Source: Nitrospinota bacterium (GTDB lineage: Bacteria > Nitrospinota_A > UBA7883 > JACRLM01). From it: a DNA stretch of 64,000 nucleotides. This document shows positions 7,442 through 17,187 of this stretch, in pieces; the stretch's first letter is position 1; each line of letters opens with the position of its first letter. Under the pieces are notes generated by a model. The model was not told the origin of the DNA. It saw only the letters and a list, made by a program, of their open reading frames with translations, and did not search any database. Made by a program: the position numbers and the translations under genes. Where the stretch lies: contig JACQXA010000004.1 in assembly GCA_016208975.1 (NCBI GenBank), forward strand, positions 1,551,015-1,615,014. The letters are read 5' to 3'.

Positions 7442-8626
7442 ATGGACAAGCTGTCTATCGACGAAGTCGAGCTTAAGGGAAAACGGGTTTTCATCCGGGT
7501 GGACTTCAACGTGCCCGTGGAGAACGGGCGCGTCACCGACGACACGCGGATAAGGGAAGCCGTCCCCACCATTAAGTTCGCCGCCGAAAAAGGCGCCAGG
7601 GTTGTCGTGGCATCCCACCTGGGCCGCCCCAAAGGGGTGACGCCGGAGTTTACGCTGAAGCAGGTACTGTCCACGTTCTCCGGCCTGCTGGGCAAGCCGG
7701 TGGCCTTCGCGGAGGACTGCGTGGGCGAAAAGGCCGAGGCGGCCGTGGCGGCCATGAAAGACGGCGACGTGCTTCTGCTGGAGAACGTCCGGTTCCACAA
7801 AGAGGAAGAGAAGAACGACGAGGCTTTTTCCAAAAGCCTCGCGAAACTGGCCGACGTGTACGTCAACGACGCGTTCGGCACGGCCCATCGCGCCCATTGC
7901 TCCACCGAGGGGATTACCAAATTCGTCCCGGTGTCGGCGTCCGGGTTCCTGATGAAAAAGGAGATCGACTATTTCAACAAGTCGATGACCGCGCCGGAGC
8001 GCCCCATGGCGGTGATCCTCGGCGGCGCCAAGGCATCCACGAAGCTTGCGGCGCTGGAACACCTGGTGGAAAAATGCGACATCATGATAATCGGCGGCGG
8101 TATGGCTTTCACCTTTCTGAAGGCCCTGGGCCGCGAGGTGGGAAAGAACATCCTGGAAGAGGATATGATCCCCAAGGTCACCGACATCATGGTGAAAGCC
8201 AAACAAAAGGGGGTGCGGCTGTATCTTCCGGTGGACTTTGTCGTGGCCGACAAGATCGAAGACGGCGTTCCCACGGAACTGGTGACAAGCCAGGAGCTTC
8301 CGGCGGACAAGGTGGCGCCGGATATCGGCCCGGCCACCATAGCCCTTTTCAAGCTGGCCATCCGGCCCGCCAGGACCATAATATGGAACGGGCCCATGGG
8401 GGTGTTCGAGAAGAAAAGTTTTTCGGCGGGCACCATGGCCATGGCCCACGCCATGGCGGATTGCGGCGCCCTTACGGTGGTAGGCGGGGGAGACTCGGTG
8501 ACGGCGGTGAACGTGGCTGGCCTGGCGGACAAAATGAGTTTCATGTCCACCGGCGGCGGCGCGTTCCTGGAACTGCTGGAGGGCAAGACCCTGCCCGGGC
8601 TGGCGGCGCTTACGGACAGAAAATAA
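7442..8626 (+). CDS. pgk: phosphoglycerate kinase
   Basis: Pgk transfers the acyl phosphate of 1,3-bisphosphoglycerate to ADP. The 394-residue protein starts with the N-domain signature GKRVFIRVDFNVPVENG, continues with ASHLGRPKG, and has the hinge and nucleotide-binding blocks AVILGGAKASTKL, NGPMGVFE and the C-terminal VVGGGDSV...FMSTGGGAFLELLEG. ATG 7442 follows a strongly purine-rich ribosome site. Its position between gap and tpiA fits co-expression of the triose steps. Confidence 0.97.
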   Translation: MDKLSIDEVELKGKRVFIRVDFNVPVENGRVTDDTRIREAVPTIKFAAEKGARVVVASHLGRPKGVTPEFTLKQVLSTFSGLLGKPVAFAEDCVGEKAEAAVAAMKDGDVLLLENVRFHKEEEKNDEAFSKSLAKLADVYVNDAFGTAHRAHCSTEGITKFVPVSASGFLMKKEIDYFNKSMTAPERPMAVILGGAKASTKLAALEHLVEKCDIMIIGGGMAFTFLKALGREVGKNILEEDMIPKVTDIMVKAKQKGVRLYLPVDFVVADKIEDGVPTELVTSQELPADKVAPDIGPATIALFKLAIRPARTIIWNGPMGVFEKKSFSAGTMAMAHAMADCGALTVVGGGDSVTAVNVAGLADKMSFMSTGGGAFLELLEGKTLPGLAALTDRK

Positions 8627-8682
8627 GCCGCCGGTTTGAAGAACGCGGACATTGAAAAACAGCCCTTACAAGGAGTGACCAG

Positions 8683-9453
8683 GTGGCTCGAAGATTGTTA
8701 GTGGCCGGCAACTGGAAGATGAACAACACCGTCGGCCAGTCTCTGGACCTGGTGGAATCGCTGAAGAAGGAGACCCGTGACATCCACAAGGTGGACATAA
8801 TCGTGGCCCCGCCGTTTACTGCCATAAAACCTGTTTACGACATCCTGGAGAACTCTTCCATCCAGATTTCCGGCCAGAACGTTTTTTGGGAGGAATCCGG
8901 CGCCTACACCGGCGAGGTCTCGCCGATGATGCTAAAGGAGGCCGGGTGCAAATGGGTGATTGTGGGCCATTCGGAACGGCGCCAGTATTTCGGCGAAACC
9001 GACGAAACGGTGAACCGCCGTTTGAAGGCCGCGGCCCCCGCCGGGCTGAAGGTGATAGCCTGCGTTGGGGAAACCCTCGAAGAGCGCGAAAAGGGAGAGA
9101 CCATGGCCGTCCTGGAGCGGCAGGTGAAAGGCGCTATGGCTGGCGTTAGCCATTCGGAGATAGAAAAAGTGGTGATAGCCTATGAGCCTGTATGGGCCAT
9201 AGGCACGGGCAAGACCGCCACATCGGACCAGGCCGAGGAGGCCCACGCTTTCATTCGAAGCGTTGTGGCCGGGCTGTACGACGTGGGAGTGGGGGAATCC
9301 ACCCGCATACTCTACGGCGGGTCTGTAAAAGCGCAGAACGCTCAGGAGCTTTTCAGCCGAGCCAACGTGGACGGGGGGCTTGTGGGCGGGGCCAGTTTAA
9401 AGGCCCAGGAGTTTATAGCCATCATCCGCGCCGCCCTGGAATCGTCCGAATGA
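8683..9453 (+). CDS. tpiA: triosephosphate isomerase
   Basis: TpiA interconverts dihydroxyacetone phosphate and glyceraldehyde-3-phosphate. The TIM-barrel residues are all present: Asn-x-Lys in AGNWKMNNT, the catalytic His in VIVGHSERRQYFGE, the catalytic Glu in AYEPVWAIGTGKTA and the phosphate loop ILYGGSVKAQNA. It has 256 residues and starts at GTG 8683 with AAGGAGTG just upstream. It sits between pgk and secG. Confidence 0.97.
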   Translation: MARRLLVAGNWKMNNTVGQSLDLVESLKKETRDIHKVDIIVAPPFTAIKPVYDILENSSIQISGQNVFWEESGAYTGEVSPMMLKEAGCKWVIVGHSERRQYFGETDETVNRRLKAAAPAGLKVIACVGETLEEREKGETMAVLERQVKGAMAGVSHSEIEKVVIAYEPVWAIGTGKTATSDQAEEAHAFIRSVVAGLYDVGVGESTRILYGGSVKAQNAQELFSRANVDGGLVGGASLKAQEFIAIIRAALESSE

Positions 9454-9540
9454 TGTTCCCGCGGGTTTAGATTTAACTTTACATGGGGCCATCTGTTTTG
9501 GTAGCATTTCACGCTTATTGATAACTTGAGCTGATTTTTA

Positions 9541-9987
9541 ATGCTTTACGGTCTGGTAGTAGCGGCGCATCTGTTAGTGGCGCTGATCCTTATAATCATA
9601 GTCCTCTTGCAACAGGGCAAGGGCGCGGCCATGGGCGCTTCGTTTGGCGGATCCAGCCAAACCATATTCGGCTCCCGCGGGCCCGCGTCGGCGCTGGCCA
9701 AGGTAACCACCGGCGCCGCCATTGTTTTCATGTTCACGTCGATAGCGCTTTCGATGATGTCGAACACTTCCGTGGAATCGTCGGTAATGCCGGCCGGGTC
9801 CGAACCGGCCCAGTTGCCAGTCGATCTCCCCGCGCAGGTTCCGGCGTCCGAGGCGACGAAAAATACACCAGCTCCTGTAGGGGCGGTTCACGAATCGGGA
9901 GGCCCGCAGGAACAGTCCGCCGGGTCGAAACCTGAAGCGATTGGGCCGGTAGATGCAGGCAAGGTTGGTGGAAAAACTGGAGGATAA
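9541..9987 (+). CDS. secG: preprotein translocase subunit SecG with Ala/Pro-rich tail
   Basis: SecG is the small membrane subunit of the SecYEG channel. Two membrane segments are visible (about residues 3-22 and 55-75), joined by the conserved cytoplasmic loop LLQQGKGAAMGASFGGSSQTIFGSRG. After residue 80 comes a low-complexity tail rich in Pro, Ala, Glu and Gly, which lengthens the protein to 148 residues compared with about 75-110 in most species. The tail is seen in several phyla and is probably disordered. The gene closes the glycolytic operon, a common tpiA-secG pairing. Confidence 0.92.
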   Translation: MLYGLVVAAHLLVALILIIIVLLQQGKGAAMGASFGGSSQTIFGSRGPASALAKVTTGAAIVFMFTSIALSMMSNTSVESSVMPAGSEPAQLPVDLPAQVPASEATKNTPAPVGAVHESGGPQEQSAGSKPEAIGPVDAGKVGGKTGG

Positions 9988-9993
9988 AGGATA

Positions 9994-10221
9994 ATGAAGA
10001 AGGCTCTTACTGTTTTGGCCGCTTTGGCCACCGTTGGTATGGTTGCTTGCACGCAGACCGAAGCCCCGGCTCCGGCTCCTGCTCCGGCTCCCGAGGCCGC
10101 TCCGGCCCCGGCTCCGGCTCCCGAGGCCGCTCCGGCTCCTGAAGCCGCCGCTCCGGCCGCTCCCGAAGCCGCCGCTCCGGCCGCTCCGGCCGCCGCCCCG
10201 GCCGCTCCCGCTGGCAAATAA
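9994..10221 (+). CDS. small Ala/Pro-repeat lipoprotein
   Basis: This is a 75-residue predicted lipoprotein. Residues 1-18 form a signal peptide, and the lipobox VGMVAC places the lipid-bearing Cys at residue 19. The mature part is almost entirely Ala-Pro and Glu-Ala-Ala-Pro repeats ending in Gly-Lys. Such sequences form stiff, extended rods and may span part of the periplasm. The gene lies six bases after secG and six bases before the next lipoprotein gene. The repeat-bearing antisense frames are codon artefacts. Function is not known to me. Confidence 0.75.
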   Translation: MKKALTVLAALATVGMVACTQTEAPAPAPAPAPEAAPAPAPAPEAAPAPEAAAPAAPEAAAPAAPAAAPAAPAGK

Positions 10222-10227
10222 GTATCA

Positions 10228-11913
10228 ATGCGTCGAGGGTGGCTGTGTTTAACGGTCATCCTCAGCGTTTCTTTGCAGGCATGCCAGGCTCCCGAGGGAA
10301 CAAAGGCGCCGGACTCGCCGCAAGGGATATCCAGCGAATCTGAGACCTCCGCGAAGGGTTCGCCCTCCGCGGAGGATTTTGGTGACATCTTCATCACGGC
10401 GTCCATCGGCGACGCTTCAAACCTGATCCCTTACCTTTCAGCAGACAGCGCTTCGGCGGACATCGCTGAAATGGTTTTCGCAAGCCTGCTTACAGCGGAT
10501 AAAAATTTAGACCTCACCCCGGAAATAGCCGAGAGCTGGGAAATTTCCAGCGACCAGAAGACCATTACGTTCCATTTGCGGAAAAACGTCAAATGGCACG
10601 ATGGCCAGCCCTGCACCGCCAAAGATTTTCTTTACCAGTACGAGATGATGATTCATCCGGACATGCCTTCCGGTTACAAGGAGGATTTCCTCCAGGTAAG
10701 CCGCGCGGAAGCGCCGGACGATTATACGTTCAAGGTCACGTTCAAGGAGCCTTACGCCCCGGCGCTTGTGCGCATAGGAGGCATGACCGGCCTGCCCCGC
10801 CACCTTTTAAAAAACGTGAAACCGGCGGACATAATAAAATCGCCCCTGGCCAGAAAACCCGTTGGCAACGGCGCCTGGCGGTTTGTGGAGTGGAAAGACC
10901 AGACGCACATTATCCTGGAGTCCAACCCCGGCCATTACGACGGCAAGCCAATGATGGCAAGGACCATCACTAGGGTCATTCCCGATACGGCCACGCAGTT
11001 TCTGGAGCTGAAATCCGGCGGGATAGACATGATGGGCCTGCAACCGCTCCAGTATTTGAAGCAGACCGGCTCGCCGGAGTTTTCCGGAAATTACGCGAAA
11101 TACAAATATCTGGCCAGCGCTTACACCTACCTGGGGTACAACCTGAAACGCCCCATGTTCGCCGACAAGCGTGTCCGCCAGGCCATCGCCGCCGCCATAG
11201 ACAAAAAAGAGCTTATAGACGGCGTACTGATGGGGCTGGGGCAAGAGGCCGTGGGGCCATACAAACCGGGAACGTGGGCTTACAAGGCGGACACCCAGTC
11301 CATCAAGTACAACCCCACCAGGGCCAGGGAGCTTCTAAAAGAGGCTGGCTGGGCCGATAGCGACGGCGACGGCATGGTGGATAAAAACGGCAAGCCTTTC
11401 GAGTTCGAGATAATAACGAACCAGGGGAACGCCATGCGGGCCAAGACCGCCGAGATAATCCAGCAAAGGCTCAAGCAGGTTGGGGTCAAGGTGAACATCC
11501 GCATCGTGGAGTGGTCTTCGTTCATAAACAACTTCATCAATAAAAGGAACTTCGATGTATGCCTTCTGGGCTGGACCATAGGGCTGGACCCGGACCAGTA
11601 CAGCATATGGCACTCGTCCAAAACCGGCGAGCAGGAGCTAAACTTCATCTCATACTCCAACAAGGAGGTGGACGGTATCCTGACGGCCGCAAGGAAAACC
11701 TTTGACCGGGAAGAGCGGGAAAAGCTTTATTACAGGTTTCAGGACATCCTGGCCGACGAGCAGGCCTATACCTTCCTTTATGTGCCTGAAGCCCTGCCCA
11801 TAGTGTCCAAACGCGTCCGGGGGATAGACCCCGGCCCCGCTGGCATAGCCTATAATTTCAACAAGTGGTGGATTCCCAAGGCGGAGCATAAACGCCCGCT
11901 GATGGCCCAGTAG
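10228..11913 (+). CDS. peptide/nickel-type ABC transporter substrate-binding lipoprotein (SBP family 5)
   Basis: This 561-residue protein has a lipoprotein signal (LSVSLQAC, Cys near residue 19) and then the family-5 solute-binding fold: LIPYLSADSASADIAEMVF, LTPEIAESWEISSDQKTITF, HLRKNVKWHDGQPCTAKDF, YNLKRPMFADKRVRQAI and the C-terminal WTIGLDPDQYSIWHSS block. Family members deliver oligopeptides, dipeptides, nickel or heme precursors to an ABC importer at the inner membrane. No permease or ATPase gene lies alongside, so the partner is encoded elsewhere. The ligand cannot be read from the sequence. Its end is seven bases from the convergent mreD. Confidence 0.9.
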   Translation: MRRGWLCLTVILSVSLQACQAPEGTKAPDSPQGISSESETSAKGSPSAEDFGDIFITASIGDASNLIPYLSADSASADIAEMVFASLLTADKNLDLTPEIAESWEISSDQKTITFHLRKNVKWHDGQPCTAKDFLYQYEMMIHPDMPSGYKEDFLQVSRAEAPDDYTFKVTFKEPYAPALVRIGGMTGLPRHLLKNVKPADIIKSPLARKPVGNGAWRFVEWKDQTHIILESNPGHYDGKPMMARTITRVIPDTATQFLELKSGGIDMMGLQPLQYLKQTGSPEFSGNYAKYKYLASAYTYLGYNLKRPMFADKRVRQAIAAAIDKKELIDGVLMGLGQEAVGPYKPGTWAYKADTQSIKYNPTRARELLKEAGWADSDGDGMVDKNGKPFEFEIITNQGNAMRAKTAEIIQQRLKQVGVKVNIRIVEWSSFINNFINKRNFDVCLLGWTIGLDPDQYSIWHSSKTGEQELNFISYSNKEVDGILTAARKTFDREEREKLYYRFQDILADEQAYTFLYVPEALPIVSKRVRGIDPGPAGIAYNFNKWWIPKAEHKRPLMAQ

Positions 11914-11920
11914 CTACGGC

Positions 11921-12451
11921 CTAATCTAAAAACGGGCTTGAACCGTATCTCCCGCCGGTTCCCCGGATCAGGTTATTAAACCGCGCTTCGGCCTTCTCCA
12001 GAAGGCCCATGACCGGCAGGGCGAAAGCCACGTTCAGCAGTGAAAAGAAAAACCCCATCTTCCATGCGGAAGTTATGGAGGACACCCCGGCGAAGGTCTC
12101 CGTAAGCGTTTTGTACAGGACCACGTCTATTATTGAAAAGGTGAGCGTAAGGGCTATGCGGGAGATGGGAGAGTCGTTTATGTATTTTTCCCGGAACTTT
12201 CCCACGGCGAACCCGCAAAGGGTTTTGGAAATAGTATTGGTTCCCATGGAGCCGTAGGACAGCATGTCTTCCAGAAACCCCGCCGCAAGCCCGGTCTTTA
12301 GCCCCCCCAGTTTATGAAGCTTGAGCCCCGCGTAGATGGAGATGACCAGCGCCAGGTCCGGCCATATCCCATAACCGCCGGTGAAGTGGAAGGCCGTGGT
12401 CTGAGCGATCAAAACCACCAAGACGGCGGACAGGAAAAACAGGGTTCTCAT
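11921..12451 (-). CDS. mreD: rod shape-determining protein MreD
   Basis: MreD is the multi-spanning inner-membrane partner of MreC and MreB in the elongasome. The 176-residue protein is strongly hydrophobic with about five membrane segments (FFLSAVLVVLIAQTTAFHF, then YGIWPDLALVISIYAGLKL, and others) and includes the family's PDLALVISIYAGL-like block and GLKTGLAAGFLEDMLS. The frame is open upstream, but ATG 12451 overlaps the mreC stop by four bases and gives a normal N-terminus. It is the last gene of mreB-mreC-mreD. Confidence 0.87.
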   Translation of the reverse strand: MRTLFFLSAVLVVLIAQTTAFHFTGGYGIWPDLALVISIYAGLKLHKLGGLKTGLAAGFLEDMLSYGSMGTNTISKTLCGFAVGKFREKYINDSPISRIALTLTFSIIDVVLYKTLTETFAGVSSITSAWKMGFFFSLLNVAFALPVMGLLEKAEARFNNLIRGTGGRYGSSPFLD

Positions 12452-13302
12452 TTGACTTCCGTAAACTCCTCCTCCTCGGGGCCGGGCCATTGCGCCTTGA
12501 GTATCAACGCCTCCTCCAGACGCGTAAAATCCTCCGTGGGGCGGATCCGCGCGGTCATGAACAGGCTTCCGGAAACGCTCTTGGCCTCTTCCACAACCCC
12601 GATAACGAGCCCCTTGGGGAAAACGCCCCCAAGGCCGGATGAGATTACAAGGTCGCCATTTTTCACTCCGGCGTTGAATGGGAGGTATTTGGCCTCCAGC
12701 GTAGATTTGTTGTCCCCGGCGGCCACCAGGCTGTCGCGCGATTCTAAGGCTATGGCGTCCACCGCCGAACGGACGTCTGTTATCAGAAGCACCTTGGAGG
12801 ATGCCCTGGCCACGCTCACCACCCGGCCCACCACGCCCCGGTGGGTAACCACCGCCATGTTCTCGGCCACCCCTTGGGCGTAGCCCTTGTTGACCACAAG
12901 CATTTTGGCCCGGTCCGCCGGATCCCGCCCTATCACCTGGGCCACCTCGAATGGGACTTCCGCGAGCCTCGGAAATGTCAAAAGGCCATCCAGCCGCTGG
13001 TAGGTTTTAAGCCGCTCCACCAGTTGAAGGTTGTCGAAAGCAAGCTTGTCCAGCGCGGCTTTCAGCCGCTGGTTTTCCTCTTGTACCCCGACCAGGGAAA
13101 TATAGCCGTTCCAGATGTTGGACAGGCTGGAGACGCTGAACGCCGTGACCTCCTGGAACGGGGCGACCACGGTCATGGCCGCTTTTTCCATGAAGTTGAG
13201 GGTCTTCTTCCGCCGGAGGTTGGAGGAGAGCATGAAAAGCGAGAGGGCCAAAAGCGCCACCAGGACTATCATGTCCTGATACCTGCGCATAAAATCGTTC
13301 AT
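12448..13302 (-). CDS. mreC: rod shape-determining protein MreC
   Basis: MreC is a bitopic inner-membrane protein whose periplasmic part organises the peptidoglycan elongation machinery. Residues 10-27 form the membrane anchor, about 60-105 a coiled coil (EENQRLKAALDKLAFDNLQLVERL is the core), and the rest the beta domain with VIGRDPADRAKMLVVNKG, VTHRGVVGRVVSV and LISSGLGGVFPKGLVIG-like blocks. The 284-residue length is normal. It lies 99 bases downstream of mreB and overlaps mreD by four bases. Confidence 0.93.
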   Translation of the reverse strand: MNDFMRRYQDMIVLVALLALSLFMLSSNLRRKKTLNFMEKAAMTVVAPFQEVTAFSVSSLSNIWNGYISLVGVQEENQRLKAALDKLAFDNLQLVERLKTYQRLDGLLTFPRLAEVPFEVAQVIGRDPADRAKMLVVNKGYAQGVAENMAVVTHRGVVGRVVSVARASSKVLLITDVRSAVDAIALESRDSLVAAGDNKSTLEAKYLPFNAGVKNGDLVISSGLGGVFPKGLVIGVVEEAKSVSGSLFMTARIRPTEDFTRLEEALILKAQWPGPEEEEFTEVK

Positions 13303-13401
13303 TCGCCCACCGTTTCCCGGAAAGCCCTAGCACACGGCGATAAAACCACGCGGCCCGCCGGGCGCCCTGGCATGAGCGTGTATGCCATGGCCTGTAAAGC
13401 C

Positions 13402-14559
<1,158 letters not shown>

Positions 14560-14600
14560 CTAAACGATACCATTATCAGAACGAAATTTACAGTTCTTTT

Positions 14601-14748
14601 GGTGGTGTCTCAGTTTGAATCTCAAATAATAGACAGTTCCCTCACTTCGCTTGCGCTTCGCTCAGGATGACAATGTTATCAACGGCTTTTAGATTGTCAT
14701 TCTGAGCGCAAGTGAAGAATCTCCCCTGTACTTTCAAACTGAGACACT
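14601..14748. mobile_element. MITE-like inverted-repeat element
   Basis: The 419-base gap between mreB and rnhA has no gene but holds a non-coding element. Perfect 15-base terminal inverted repeats GTGTCTCAGTTTGAA (14605-14619) and its complement (14733-14747) enclose a second near-perfect inverted pair, CTCAGGATGACAAT (14661-14674) and ATTGTCATTCTGAG (14694-14706 region). Near-identical 11-base flanks ACAGTTCTTTT (14590-14600) and ACAGCTCTTTT (14749-14759) may be a target duplication with one later change. This suggests a miniature transposable element moved by a transposase coded elsewhere. Confidence 0.6.
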
Positions 14749-14843
14749 ACAGCTCTTTTAAGCCTGTTTGCGGCTTTTTAGCGCTGTGTTTTAACGGGTC
14801 GTCACGTAGCCTGGCGGGAGCGCGGGCAACCAGCCTGGGGATT

Positions 14844-15293
14844 TTACCGCTGGGCTTTTTTATGGCTTTCGTCTATGGCGCGGTTGGCCAGCTGGTCGGC
14901 CCGTTCGTTCTCCGCGTGCCCTGCGTGCCCTTTAATCCATTCCCACTTTACATGGTGGGTGGAGGACACTTCTTCCAGCTTGCGCCATAGCCCGGCGTTT
15001 TTAACCGGCTGTTTGCCGGAGGTCTTCCAGCCGTTCTTCTTCCAGCTGTGGATCCATTCCTTCATCCCCTTCACAAGGTAGTTGGAGTCCGTAACCAGCC
15101 GCACTTTGCAGGGGCGTTTTAAGGCCGACAGCGCCTCGATGGCGGCGGTCAGCTCCATCTCGTTGTTGGTGGTGTGGGCCTTGAACCCGTAAAGCTCTTT
15201 TTCATTGTCGCCAAAGCGGAGTATTGCCCCCCAGCCGCCTGGCCCCGGGTTCCCCTTGCAGGCTCCATCGCAGAAGATTTCAACCGTATTCAT
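14844..15293 (-). CDS. rnhA: ribonuclease HI
   Basis: RNase HI cleaves the RNA strand of RNA-DNA hybrids. The catalytic DEDD set is visible: Asp in [17 protein letters not shown], Glu in [14 protein letters not shown], Asp in [12 protein letters not shown] and Asp in [13 protein letters not shown], with the flexible-loop His in [10 protein letters not shown]. The Trp-rich basic handle ([20 protein letters not shown]) that grips hybrids is present, so this is the E. coli type. Length 149 residues is normal. It stands alone between the repeat element and the outer-membrane protein genes. Confidence 0.96.
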   Translation of the reverse strand: MNTVEIFCDGACKGNPGPGGWGAILRFGDNEKELYGFKAHTTNNEMELTAAIEALSALKRPCKVRLVTDSNYLVKGMKEWIHSWKKNGWKTSGKQPVKNAGLWRKLEEVSSTHHVKWEWIKGHAGHAENERADQLANRAIDESHKKAQR

Positions 15294-15368
15294 TTGTATG
15301 CGCGGAAATAAAAAGGGATGGCGGACACGTTTAAATGGCGGCCCGCCATCCCCGATAAAGCCGGTTGG

Positions 15369-16109
15369 CTAGAAATCAATGTCGAACTGGATGGTTACCG
15401 TATCTTCACCGGCCAGCTTGCGTTCGTTGTACACGTCGTAACCGAGTATGGCGCTTATGTTCGGCGAGAAACGCCAGGAAATGCCGAAATTCAGAGAGCC
15501 GTAAACGTTCTGCCCCCCCATGTAGTCTATGCCGAACCAGAGCTTGTTGTTTATCTCGGCCATCACCCTGTCGAAAGAGAGAAGCACGCCGTCGTTTTCC
15601 TTGTTGCCGCTGGCGTCGCGCAACAGAGTGTCGTTACCCACGTAATAGCCCACAGCGAACCGGCCCACGGGCGCCAGGGTTTTAGCCATTTCGAGGTAGA
15701 AGATGTTGTAATCGGTGGTTCCGGACTTGGTTCCGAAATCGTACCCGCCCACGGCCACAGCCGGGAAAAAACCGAACAGTGAATCCTCTTTTATCTGCAA
15801 CTTGGCGTTGAGATACAAAGGATCGTCGGTGGGCTCCCGCAGGTCCACGCCAATTTCCGCGCCGATGACAGAGGTGTCCGCCGCGCCCACTGTAACGCCC
15901 ATGGTGACGGGCAGGGCGTGGCCGCCATCCTCTATTTTCTTGAACACGGTGGTGTAATTGTCCACCCCCAGGTGGACCGTGCCGAAAGGCTGGGTGTCTG
16001 TTGATGGTATCCATATCTGGGTCGAAGGGGTGGCGCCGGCCGTGGAGGGCCAGGCGCAAAGGGCCAGGGCGAAAAGCCCGGCGAGCGTGTTGATAACTTT
16101 CCGCGCCAT
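15369..16109 (-). CDS. predicted outer-membrane beta-barrel protein, function unknown
   Basis: The 246-residue protein begins with a signal peptide (VINTLAGLFALALCAWPSTA, cut near Ala-Gly-Ala) and then alternates polar and apolar residues in short strands, many ending in aromatic residues, typical of small outer-membrane barrels. The last residues (TVTIQFDIDF) end in Phe, the usual signal for barrel assembly by BamA. I recognise no conserved catalytic motif. It is 23 bases downstream of another barrel-like gene, so the two are probably co-transcribed. Function cannot be given. Confidence 0.7.
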   Translation of the reverse strand: MARKVINTLAGLFALALCAWPSTAGATPSTQIWIPSTDTQPFGTVHLGVDNYTTVFKKIEDGGHALPVTMGVTVGAADTSVIGAEIGVDLREPTDDPLYLNAKLQIKEDSLFGFFPAVAVGGYDFGTKSGTTDYNIFYLEMAKTLAPVGRFAVGYYVGNDTLLRDASGNKENDGVLLSFDRVMAEINNKLWFGIDYMGGQNVYGSLNFGISWRFSPNISAILGYDVYNERKLAGEDTVTIQFDIDF

Positions 16110-16132
16110 TGTGTCTCCTTAAATTACTCTGT

Positions 16133-16924
16133 TCAGAACCGGACTGCCAAACCGGCGAAAGCGCCGTTCCATTGCGTGTCCGCCTTTTTGTCCTCAATAT
16201 CCACGTTTATGCGGATGGTGCGATAACCCACGGTAAGCCCAACGTTGGGCATGGGGTTGATGTCGAAATAAAGGGAAGCGTCGTACACTGTGGATTTGTC
16301 GTATCCCACACCGGCGATGTCCGCTGTGAACGAGAGCCAGTCCGTGGCGCACAGGCGGCCCGAAAGCCCCACCACCGGCGCCGTGGCGCTTACCGAGGCG
16401 CTGTTGGACAGCACCCCGCTGGCCACGATGGAGGCATTGGCGTAAACATAATCCGCCGCAAGCCGGAAGGCGATATAACCACCAGTATCGCGGAAAATGT
16501 CATATTCATAACTCAGCTTCATATCCCTCAACTCCAGGTTGGTTTTCACCTGGGAGCTTACTGGATAGGTGATGCCGTTGAAGATGATCTCCTTGGACAC
16601 CGCCTTGTCACCGGAATAGGTGAAGCTTGTATAGTCGAACCGTATTTTGTGCCGGTCGGCGAATTTTATGATCACCTCCGCCACGGGAAGCCCCTTGGAA
16701 CTGTCCAGCCCAAGGTCTGAAACCAGGTCTATTTCAGTGCCTGTCAAGGCGCCCGCGTCGCTTCTTACGGTGTTGCTCAGGGTTGGCATCCAATATTGCC
16801 CCCGCAACTCGAAATTGAACTGTTCACCCAAGGTCCTGTCACCCTCGGAAGCCTGGGCAAAAGCGGGAGCGCTGTATAGGGACATTACAATAGCGGCGGC
16901 GAAATGGATTATTTTACTGTTCAT
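16133..16924 (-). CDS. predicted outer-membrane beta-barrel protein, function unknown
   Basis: The frame opens at 16987, but ATG 16924 starts a clean signal peptide (MNSKIIHFAAAIVMSLYSA, cut after AFA); ATG 16930 is also possible and no clear ribosome site separates them. The 263-residue product contains FELRGQYWMPTLSNTVRSD and repeated amphipathic strands and ends in VRF, a C-terminal Phe as in BamA substrates. It resembles a 10- to 12-strand OmpW/Omp85-independent barrel only in general character. It is upstream gene of the pair with 15369-16109. Confidence 0.7.
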   Translation of the reverse strand: MNSKIIHFAAAIVMSLYSAPAFAQASEGDRTLGEQFNFELRGQYWMPTLSNTVRSDAGALTGTEIDLVSDLGLDSSKGLPVAEVIIKFADRHKIRFDYTSFTYSGDKAVSKEIIFNGITYPVSSQVKTNLELRDMKLSYEYDIFRDTGGYIAFRLAADYVYANASIVASGVLSNSASVSATAPVVGLSGRLCATDWLSFTADIAGVGYDKSTVYDASLYFDINPMPNVGLTVGYRTIRINVDIEDKKADTQWNGAFAGLAVRF

Positions 16925-17017
16925 ATACATACAAATATTGTGTTTAAAAGTATTAGAATTGTACGCCAGTAGTACAGGAATCGTCAACAGGAAAGGAGGT
17001 TAATGGAACTCCTTGGT

Positions 17018-17046
17018 TTGTGCGACGAGGGAGCCCATGTTAGAAT
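17018..17046 (+). promoter_or_regulatory. candidate promoter of tRNA-Ser
   Basis: TAGAAT (17041-17046, five of six) lies 17 bases after TTGTGC (17018-17023). The predicted start is about ten bases before the tRNA. Confidence 0.45.
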
Positions 17047-17063
17047 CGGAGTCTGCTTTTTTC

Positions 17064-17153
17064 GGAGAGGTGTCCGAGCGGCTGAAGGAGCCGGTCTCGA
17101 AAACCGGTGTGCGGGGAACCGTACCGTGGGTTCAAATCCCACCCTCTCCGCCA
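17064..17153 (+). tRNA. tRNA-Ser, anticodon CGA
   Basis: The acceptor strands GGAGAGG (17064-17070) and CCTCTCC (17143-17149) pair fully, followed by discriminator G and an encoded CCA. The anticodon stem CCGGT...ACCGG encloses loop CTCGAAA, so the anticodon is CGA and reads UCG. The T loop is GTTCAAATC. A long variable arm (GTGCGGGGAACCGTAC region) marks a class II serine tRNA. Length is 90 bases with CCA. Confidence 0.95.
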
Positions 17154-17187
17154 ATTATTTACCTGGCGTTTCTTCGTGTACATCGCT

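Noticed and set aside
7418-8449. A 343-codon open frame on the minus strand through pgk
   Set aside because: It lies wholly antisense to a clear pgk gene, is rich in His/Gly/Arg as expected of a shadow frame in GC-rich DNA, and shows no family pattern or ribosome site.
10060-10210. Tandem DNA repeats that could look like a CRISPR array
   Set aside because: The repeats are in-frame codons for Ala, Pro and Glu of uneven length with no spacers, so they are coding low complexity.
10007-10252. Arg/Pro-rich open frames antisense and out of frame with the Ala-Pro lipoprotein
   Set aside because: They come from the repeated codons of the lipoprotein; only the real frame has a signal peptide and lipobox.
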